DNA of 10,778 bases from Coriobacteriales bacterium (GTDB lineage: Bacteria > Actinomycetota > Coriobacteriia > Coriobacteriales > UBA8131), in contig JAISUQ010000033.1 of NCBI GenBank assembly GCA_031272005.1, forward strand, positions 1 through 10,778, written 5' to 3'. This document shows positions 6,901-10,778 of this stretch, piece by piece (position 1 is the stretch's first letter; every line of letters starts with the position of its first letter). The notes under the pieces are model-generated. The model saw only the letters and a program-made list of their open reading frames with translations, searched no databases and was not told the DNA's origin. A program made the translations under genes and the position numbers.

Positions 6901-7107
6901 CTCCTGCACCACTGGCGTGTTGCTGTCGCCGCTTTCCTGACTGTCGCTGACGCTCTGCTCCGCCTCATCGGCAAAGGAGGCCAACGGAAACAGCCAGATG
7001 ACCAGTACTGCCGATAAGGCTATCGGCAGAAACTTGCGCAGCCAGGCCTTGAACTCGTCGGTGATTTCCATTTGCTTGGTGAACTTGCTCTCATGACGCC
7101 CCGTCAT
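3982..7107 (-). CDS. Large secreted, membrane-anchored surface protein with PMP-like GGAI/FxxN repeats and InlB-like repeats
   Basis: With the ATG at 7107 the protein has 1041 residues. A signal peptide is clear: basic KAWLRK, hydrophobic core at 26-45, and likely cleavage after ASFA near residue 46. An acidic, Ser/Thr-rich stalk follows (47 to about 135). Residues 305-645 hold about 13 repeats of roughly 25-35 residues built on GGA(I/V/L) and FxxN (FSGN, FSAN, FTNN). These match chlamydial polymorphic-membrane-protein motifs and predict a beta-helix. Two InlB-type modules (about 731-763 and 779-837; cores FVGWTLD and FSGWDT) precede a Pro/Val linker and three membrane helices (about 915-939, 966-989, 1001-1021). 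There is no LPxTG motif. The frame is open to an ATG at 7242, but that lies upstream of the TATAAT at 7186-7191; a later ATG at 7071 has no ribosome site. Adhesion or interaction with a host or matrix is likely but not shown. Confidence 0.85.
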   Translation of the reverse strand: MTGRHESKFTKQMEITDEFKAWLRKFLPIALSAVLVIWLFPLASFADEAEQSVSDSQESGDSNTPVVQEDTPSPTAEPDTETVAAVVQTDQVGNVDGGSGDELSTEAEASAEDVEAEVEAEEGSELETLSTDQAEVADFEELKAALANSEVETINFTTSSIVMPATLGINREVTLNGAAGGTVLYSAKSTSPYYYGDSAGCAFWISGGPINFNNVVIDGSQDGTLYTGVKIAGNVIANGLTICNANTGVKIVGAPTMVLNNASLYGNQTAIHVEGGATVTLNSCVLRDNINTTTAAGGYWWNAVGGGIFSVDPANFYLYNSQFINNDCVNGSGGGAVSVLDNGDLIIDGCSFSGNDTAGGGGAIYVGGGSRNFQITNSSFSANTAGSYGGAIRSNSPTNINNASFNSNSTGQFGGAIYCSSDLFMSHCSLAGNGSNNQAGAIYSGRAQSVQISDCSFTGNWASGYYGAIQFAYDPQITLERTTFTSNSSGYYGAVGASFGSGSLTITDCAFNANSAVDCAGALSVGDVSAFSMTGTSFSGNTASWGGAILVWKYASDSVNSISGCVFDNNSAVYNGGAVYLSSGETTYFSNVSFAGNSQTSVDDDGDASDVNGGGAIYACDLADVHTEGCTFTNNSAASVYGGSLDAADAALHEANIQATSYSVPFAHAYNNADINYLGEIGQWVALSYQRNYHSDDMESHFGGFAQVGDPFPALLAAWDIEELGWQRENYEFVGWTLDAAGVEPFSAPESFGETGVVLYAQWREVVPEQPEQPQAELFTVTFVDWDGTVLKLEDNIPYGSAATAPEQPTRSGYSFSGWDTAYDNVVADLTVTAVYEAESVIQPADDTPLVVTPPAVIVNPPAVNITQTTPATTVLSDVPTPEAVVAAAEEQDIPVANIGEAEIPLIAPSGIDSWAFANLVIAVSGMLISIVAIVGYFFRTRRQSLQRATCKGTEVEVCETVRKRMFWRIACLALAAVAVVLFVATEDISLPMVLADRWTLVHLIIVAAQLTLMGLGLRLARRQGDEDGHYLVEAAENAGV
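4597..4917 (-). repeat. Two InlB-like (beta-grasp) repeats in the surface protein
   Basis: The modules centre on YEFVGWTLD...VLYAQW and on VTFVDWDGT...GYSFSGWD...VTAVYE. The GW core and closing aromatic strand are the signature of the Listeria-Bacteroides repeat. The first copy is shorter and more divergent than the second. Such modules act as rigid spacers or ligand-binding units in secreted proteins. Confidence 0.75.
5173..6195 (-). repeat. Tandem GGA(I/V/L)...FxxN repeats of the surface protein
   Basis: About 13 units of roughly 75-105 nt encode GGAI-type turns (visible on the plus strand as recurring gatggcgcc) alternating with FxxN motifs. Some units are degenerate (AGAI, YGAI, YGAV, AGAL). 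The spacing fits the rungs of a right-handed beta-helix. Copies have diverged enough that recent DNA-level duplication is not evident. Confidence 0.8.
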
Positions 7108-7185
7108 AATTGCACCACTCTTCCTTCTCGCTGCCCTTTGGATGACCGCACTCTGGTCGACGTCCAAAAAGCCCTTGCAACCGTA

Positions 7186-7191
7186 ATTATA
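7186..7191 (-). promoter_or_regulatory. -10 box of the surface-protein gene
   Basis: A perfect TATAAT reads 7191 to 7186 on the minus strand. The hexamer 17 nt upstream is TTATCC, a partial match to TTGACA. Transcription would start near 7179, leaving a leader of about 70 nt before the ATG at 7107. That leader contains CTTTTTGGA and TCCAAAGGG, which can form a 9-bp stem with two G-U pairs. Confidence 0.45.
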
Positions 7192-7416
7192 AGAGCGTGC
7201 TGTTCGGCGGATAAGCCCCCTTTGAAGCGGGCGAACGTCCACCCAAAAGGGTGATGTCCGTTTCCGCAGGTCGCTGCGGTATCGCAGGTAATTGGCAAGC
7301 TTCAGCCGGATGAATGGCCTTGTTTAATTGCGGTTTGGGGCTTGACAGCGCAATGCGCAGGCATGATGGATCGCGCCTTTGCCGGCGTCATTGCCAAGAG
7401 TGGCCGAGGCCGAGGC

Positions 7417-7441
7417 GGGGGCGGGTTGCAAACCCGCCCCC
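7417..7441. repeat. Perfect 11-bp GC-rich palindrome downstream of clpB
   Basis: GGGGGCGGGTT, loop GCA, AACCCGCCCCC: all 11 pairs match. It lies about 95 nt after the clpB stop codon in the direction of clpB transcription. No T tract follows on either strand, so it is not a standard intrinsic terminator. It could still slow RNA polymerase or protect the 3' end of clpB mRNA. It looks like a dispersed palindromic repeat. Confidence 0.6.
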
Positions 7442-7444
7442 TGC

Positions 7445-7533
7445 GGCGTTGTACGCAATGCGCAACACTCCTGCTTCTCGCGCCGGGCCAGCATCTGGCT
7501 TCGCCAGTCGCCCCAGGCGCTGCGCACAACGCC
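7445..7533. repeat. 89-bp inverted-repeat element abutting the clpB stop codon
   Basis: GGCGTTGTACGCA (7445-7457) and TGCGCACAACGCC (7521-7533) are inverted copies matching at 12 of 13 positions, with the odd one a possible G-U pair. Inside is a CTGGC/GCCAG hairpin (7495-7507). The right end lies 1 nt from the clpB stop codon. The inner part, with CCAGC, CTGGCT and CGCCCC in order, loosely resembles the interior of the element at 1803-1886. Confidence 0.55.
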
Positions 7534-7534
7534 T

Positions 7535-10354
7535 CTACTTTTTGGTGACGGCGTAGTCCAGGCGGTCGTCCAGGTCGATGAGCACGTTGTCGCCCTCGTG
7601 GATGCGACCGGCGACTATCTCATTGGCCAGCAGATCGATGATATTGCGCTGGATCAGGCGCTTCAGCGGTCGGGCGCCATACACCGGGTCGAAGCCATCG
7701 ATGGCCAGTTGCTCGGCGGCAGCCGGTCCAATCTCCACACTGATACGGCGCTCGGCCAGACGCTGGCGCACGTCGGCCAGCTGCAACTCGACGATGCGGT
7801 CGATGTTGGCCATGTCCAGCGAGTGGAAGATGATGATGTCGTCGATACGATTGAGGAACTCCGGACGGAAGGTCGCCCGCAGAGCTTCGTCGATGGCCCG
7901 ATTCAGCTTCTTCTCGTCGTCCATCTCGTCTGGCTGCTGGCTGTGGCTGGCCTTGCGCCCGGCTCCGTGCCCGCCTTCGACCTTCTCCTCAATCTCCTTC
8001 ATGGCGTCGTTGACCATGCTCTCCAGCCCGCCGTCATCGGCCAGGCGGGCAGCGGTGTCGGCCTTGTCGCCCACCAGCGAGCCCTTGGCAAAATCGCTGA
8101 GCTTGCCCATGGCGCTCTTCTGCCCGCCAGCCGAGCCGAAGCCCCGGGCCTTGAACTCCCGGATGAACTGCGAGCCGACATTGGAAGTCATGATGATGAT
8201 GGCGTTGCGGAAGGAGACCACCCGACCCTGGCCATCCGTCAGGCGGCCATCATCGAGTACCTGCAGCAGGATGTTGAAGACATCCGGATGGGCTTTCTCG
8301 ATCTCATCCAGCAATATCACGCAATAAGGCCGGCGGCGCACGGCTTCGGTCAGCTGGCCGCCCTCGTCATAGCCCACGTAGCCCGGAGGCGCCCCGATCA
8401 GGCGCTGCACGGAGAACTTCTCCATATACTCGCTCATGTCGATGCGCACCATGGCCCGCTCGTCGTCGAAGAGGAACTCGGCCAGGGTCTTGGCCAGCTC
8501 GGTCTTGCCCACGCCGGTGGGGCCGAGGAACAAGAAGGTGCCGATCGGCTTGTCCGGATCGGCCAGGCCGGCCCGCGAGCGGCGGATGGCACCCGCCACG
8601 GCGGAGACGGCCTCGTCCTGGCCGACCACCCGCTTGTGAAGTTCGTCCTCCAGATGCACCAGCTTCTCCAGCTCGCCCTGCATCATCTTGGAGACCGGGA
8701 TGCCGGTCCAGGTGGAGACAACAGCGGCGATTTCCTCGTCGGTGACTTCCTCCTTGAGGATGCCGCCCTGCTCCTGTTTGGCTTCCAGCGTGCGGGTGGC
8801 CTCAGCGATCTGGCTTTCCAGCTCGGGGATGGTACCATAGCGCAGCTCGCTGGCCTTCTGCAGGTCGTTTAAGCGGGTGGCCTTGTCGTATTCGATCTGG
8901 GCCTGGTCCAGTTCCGCTTTGAGCGATTGTACTCGCGTGATAGCATCTTTCTCATTGGCCCACTCCGCTTTCATGCCGTCCAGCCGCTGCTGGAGCTCGG
9001 CCATCTCCATGCGCAGGGCGTCCAGGCGCTCCGCCGAGGCCTTGTCGGTCTCCTTGAGCAGGGCCTGCTCCTCGATCTGCATCTGGATCAGCTGGCGGTC
9101 GGCCTTGTCGATGTCTTCGGGCATCGAGTCGATCTCGATGCGCAGCCGGCTGGCCGCCTCGTCCATCAAATCGATGGCCTTATCCGGCAGGAAGCGGTCG
9201 GCGATGTAGCGGTTGGAGAGCTCGGCGGCGGCTACGATGGCGGTATCGGTGATGCGCACGCCGTGGTGGATCTCGTATTTCTCCTTCAGGCCACGCAGGA
9301 TGGAGATGGTGTCCTCCACGCTGGGCTCGCCCACGTAGACCGGCTGGAAGCGGCGCTCCAGGGCGGCGTCCTTCTCCACATACTTGCGATATTCGTCCAG
9401 GGTGGTGGCACCGATGGTGTGCAACTCGCCACGGGATAAGGCTGGCTTGAGCATGTTGCCGGCATCCAGTGAGCCTTCCGAACCAGCGCCGGCGCCGACG
9501 ATGGTGTGCAGCTCGTCGATGAACAGGATGATCCGCCCGTCGCTTTGCTCCACCTCGCGCAACACGGCCTTGAAGCGGTCCTCGAACTCGCCGCGGTATT
9601 TGGCGCCGGCCAGCATGGCGGCGATGTCCAGGGCCACGATGTCGCGATCCTTGAGCGAAGAGGGCACGTCGCCGGCCACGATACGCTGGGCCAGGCCTTC
9701 GACGATGGCCGTCTTGCCGGTGCCCGGCTCGCCAATCAACACCGGGTTGTTCTTGGTGCGCCGCGAGAGCACCTGGATGGTGCGGCGGATCTCCTCCGCC
9801 CGGCCGATGACCGGATCGAGTTTGCCCGCCCGGGCGGCCTCGGTGAGGTTGCGCCCGTAGTGCTCCAAGGCCTCAAACTGGGTTTTGGCATCCTGGTCGG
9901 TGACCCGGGTGTCGCCGCGCAGGTCGTCGTAGGCCTGCTCCAAGCGGGCACGGGTCACGCCGGCCACCGAGAGCACCTTACCGGCAGTGCCATTATCCTC
10001 CGACAGGGCAATCAGGAGATGCTCGGTGGTGACGAAGTTGTCCTCCATCCTGGCGGCGATCTTCTCCGCCTGGTTCATCACGCCCAGCAGCTTCTGAGAG
10101 GGCACGGCCATCGGCAGGGCGGCATTGCCAGAGACCTTGGGAGCCTTTTCGATCTCCTCGGTGATCTGGCGGTTGAGTACCTCCGGGTCGGCGCCAACGC
10201 GCTCGATGATGCTGTTGATGTTGCCCTCGCGGCGATCCAGCAGCGCCTTGAGCAGGTGCTCCGGCTCGACCATTGAGCTTTCCAAGTCGGAGGCGATGCC
10301 CATCGCCTCCTGGAAGGCCTCCTGTGAGGAGACAGCCAGTTTATCCAGTCTCAT
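7535..10354 (-). CDS. clpB: ClpB disaggregase (AAA+ HSP100 chaperone) with an enlarged second AAA+ domain
   Basis: ClpB is a cytoplasmic hexameric ATPase that, with DnaK, pulls proteins out of aggregates. From the ATG at 10354 the protein has 939 residues, against about 860 in most ClpB. Domains in order: Clp N-domain (1-145); AAA1 with Walker A GEPGTGKT (K214), Walker B FIDE (E281) and pore loop KYRG (Y253); coiled-coil middle domain (about 405-530); AAA2 with GPTGVGKT (K617), LLDE (E684), pore loop GYVG (Y659), sensor TSN (723-725), arginine finger in RPEFLNR (R836) and sensor-2 GAR (893-895). About 74 extra residues lie between TSN and RPEFLNR. Nothing catalytic is missing. The start at 10354 is preferred over the ATG at 10360 because GGAG is 7 nt upstream of it but only 1 nt from the other. 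The gene follows hspR by 55 nt, so HspR control with heat induction is expected. Confidence 0.96.
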   Translation of the reverse strand: MRLDKLAVSSQEAFQEAMGIASDLESSMVEPEHLLKALLDRREGNINSIIERVGADPEVLNRQITEEIEKAPKVSGNAALPMAVPSQKLLGVMNQAEKIAARMEDNFVTTEHLLIALSEDNGTAGKVLSVAGVTRARLEQAYDDLRGDTRVTDQDAKTQFEALEHYGRNLTEAARAGKLDPVIGRAEEIRRTIQVLSRRTKNNPVLIGEPGTGKTAIVEGLAQRIVAGDVPSSLKDRDIVALDIAAMLAGAKYRGEFEDRFKAVLREVEQSDGRIILFIDELHTIVGAGAGSEGSLDAGNMLKPALSRGELHTIGATTLDEYRKYVEKDAALERRFQPVYVGEPSVEDTISILRGLKEKYEIHHGVRITDTAIVAAAELSNRYIADRFLPDKAIDLMDEAASRLRIEIDSMPEDIDKADRQLIQMQIEEQALLKETDKASAERLDALRMEMAELQQRLDGMKAEWANEKDAITRVQSLKAELDQAQIEYDKATRLNDLQKASELRYGTIPELESQIAEATRTLEAKQEQGGILKEEVTDEEIAAVVSTWTGIPVSKMMQGELEKLVHLEDELHKRVVGQDEAVSAVAGAIRRSRAGLADPDKPIGTFLFLGPTGVGKTELAKTLAEFLFDDERAMVRIDMSEYMEKFSVQRLIGAPPGYVGYDEGGQLTEAVRRRPYCVILLDEIEKAHPDVFNILLQVLDDGRLTDGQGRVVSFRNAIIIMTSNVGSQFIREFKARGFGSAGGQKSAMGKLSDFAKGSLVGDKADTAARLADDGGLESMVNDAMKEIEEKVEGGHGAGRKASHSQQPDEMDDEKKLNRAIDEALRATFRPEFLNRIDDIIIFHSLDMANIDRIVELQLADVRQRLAERRISVEIGPAAAEQLAIDGFDPVYGARPLKRLIQRNIIDLLANEIVAGRIHEGDNVLIDLDDRLDYAVTKK

Positions 10355-10409
10355 TGACATTCTCCGTTCGTTTTGGGGAGTGCGGGGCGGGGGTGCTGCG
10401 CGCTGCTCC

Positions 10410-10778
10410 CTATTCGTGCCAAAGCCTGATGGCCTGGGAATCAGCCCGGGCCAAGGCGGTGATCTGCTGACGCATCTCCAACTCGTGCAGTCGGGCTTCC
10501 AGGCGCTGAGCCCGGCGCCGCAGGGTTTCGATTTCGTCTTCGCGGCGGGCCAGGCGGTTCTGCAGATCGATGATGCGCATCACCCCGGCCAGATTGATGC
10601 CCTCAGCCGTCAGCTCACCAATCAATTCCAGCTGCTCGATGTCGGCCTGGGAGTAGAGACGGGTGTTGCCGGCCGAGCGTTGCGGCGAAACCAGCCCCTT
10701 GCTTTCGTAGATGCGCAGGGTCTGGGGATGCACGCCAGCCAGTTCGGCAGCCACGCTGATCATATACAACGGGCGATT
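10410..10778 (-). CDS. hspR: HspR-type MerR-family heat-shock repressor (5' end beyond window)
   Basis: HspR represses chaperone operons at HAIR sites with DnaK as co-repressor. The 122 visible residues read NRPLYMISVAAELAG and then VHPQTLRIYESKGL. This is the MerR helix-turn-helix in the form specific to HspR, followed by the wing AGNTRLYS and the segment INLAGVMRIIDL. A charged coiled coil (about 75-105) leads to the tail AIRLWHE, comparable to the VVW-type tail of known HspR. A TTG at 10769 could serve as a start. However, homology continues upstream of it (NRPL) to the window edge and it has no visible ribosome site, so the true start is outside. The stop is 55 nt before clpB with no terminator between, pointing to one transcript. 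In actinobacteria this gene commonly follows dnaK-grpE-dnaJ; those genes may lie just beyond the right edge. Confidence 0.92.
   Translation of the reverse strand, partial: NRPLYMISVAAELAGVHPQTLRIYESKGLVSPQRSAGNTRLYSQADIEQLELIGELTAEGINLAGVMRIIDLQNRLARREDEIETLRRRAQRLEARLHELEMRQQITALARADSQAIRLWHE

Larger units (their letters stand above)
7192..7534. other. Intergenic region between clpB and the surface-protein gene
   Basis: No credible gene is present; the short open frames have no ribosome sites or recognisable protein. The stretch is rich in palindromes: CACCC/GGGTG (7240-7253), CCGCAG/CTGCGG (7264-7279), GCGCAATGCGC (7348-7358), the 11-bp stem at 7417-7441 and the 89-bp inverted repeat at 7445-7533. 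CGCAATGCGCA occurs twice (7349-7359 and 7454-7464), and GGCCGA is repeated in tandem near 7402. A plus-strand TTGACA (7342-7347) has no matching -10 box. Confidence 0.6.

Noticed and set aside
3913..7017. Plus-strand open frame of 1034 codons opposite the surface-protein gene
   Set aside because: Its product is low-complexity (Val/Gly/Ala/Asp/His-rich) with no recognisable domain or signal. The minus-strand frame encodes a clear signal peptide, repeats and membrane helices. The open antisense frame follows from GC-rich codon use.
7108..7242. Surface-protein start at 7242
   Set aside because: A perfect TATAAT at 7186-7191 lies downstream of it. The extension would also put 45 basic, non-hydrophobic residues in front of an already complete signal peptide region.
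7342..7370. Plus-strand promoter with TTGACA
   Set aside because: The hexamer 17 nt downstream is GATGGA, a poor -10 box, and only the antisense strand of clpB follows.
7417..7441. Intrinsic terminator of clpB
   Set aside because: The stem is perfect but no T tract follows on either strand, so it is listed as a palindromic repeat.
7379..8872. Plus-strand open frame of 497 codons opposite the end of clpB
   Set aside because: It mirrors ClpB codons and has no ribosome site or domain; it also begins within the palindrome-rich intergenic region.
10767..10769. TTG start codon for hspR inside the window
   Set aside because: The family-typical residues NRPL continue upstream of it to the edge and no ribosome site can be seen, so the gene is treated as truncated by the window.

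Overview
The window looks like chromosomal DNA of a high-GC, probably Gram-positive (monoderm) bacterium. Three features suggest an actinobacterial relative of the Coriobacteriia type: an HspR-type MerR regulator directly upstream of clpB, a stand-alone UPF0237-type ACT protein, and a membrane-anchored surface protein that combines chlamydial-PMP-like GGAI/FxxN repeats with InlB-like repeats. Chloroflexota is an alternative, because the intergenic GC-rich palindromes resemble repeats I associate with that phylum. I could not test the placement with a search. I see no phage, transposase, CRISPR or RNA genes.

Layout, left to right. On the minus strand, the N-terminal 91 residues of GalU (1-273) lie 7 nt downstream of a divergent trigger-factor-like gene (281-1594), so the two probably form an operon. 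A roughly 370-nt divergent intergenic region follows (1595-1961). It holds a long imperfect palindrome (1803-1886), a -10-like box and a perfect terminator-type hairpin with a T tract (1914-1940) just before a plus-strand phosphohexomutase gene (1962-3578). That gene converges on a minus-strand ACT-domain gene (3586-3861), whose apparent -10 box overlaps a perfect 12-bp inverted repeat. Next comes a large minus-strand secreted, membrane-anchored repeat protein (3982-7107). A roughly 430-nt intergenic stretch follows, with a promoter for the surface gene and a cluster of GC-rich palindromes downstream of clpB. Finally, clpB (7535-10354) is preceded by the 3' part of hspR (10410 to the right edge).

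How the genes fit together. The phosphohexomutase may interconvert hexose 6- and 1-phosphates, and GalU uses glucose-1-phosphate to make UDP-glucose, so the left side could supply nucleotide sugar for envelope polymers. The trigger-factor-like protein, ClpB and HspR form a protein-folding and heat-stress group. The surface protein is probably an adhesin or other envelope component.

No wholly new system is evident. The strongest leads are a roughly 74-residue insertion in the second AAA+ domain of ClpB, a trigger-factor homologue without the ribosome-docking signature, a shared GGACGAG...CTCGTCC palindrome beside the -10 boxes of two unlinked genes, and the structured leader in front of the phosphohexomutase gene.
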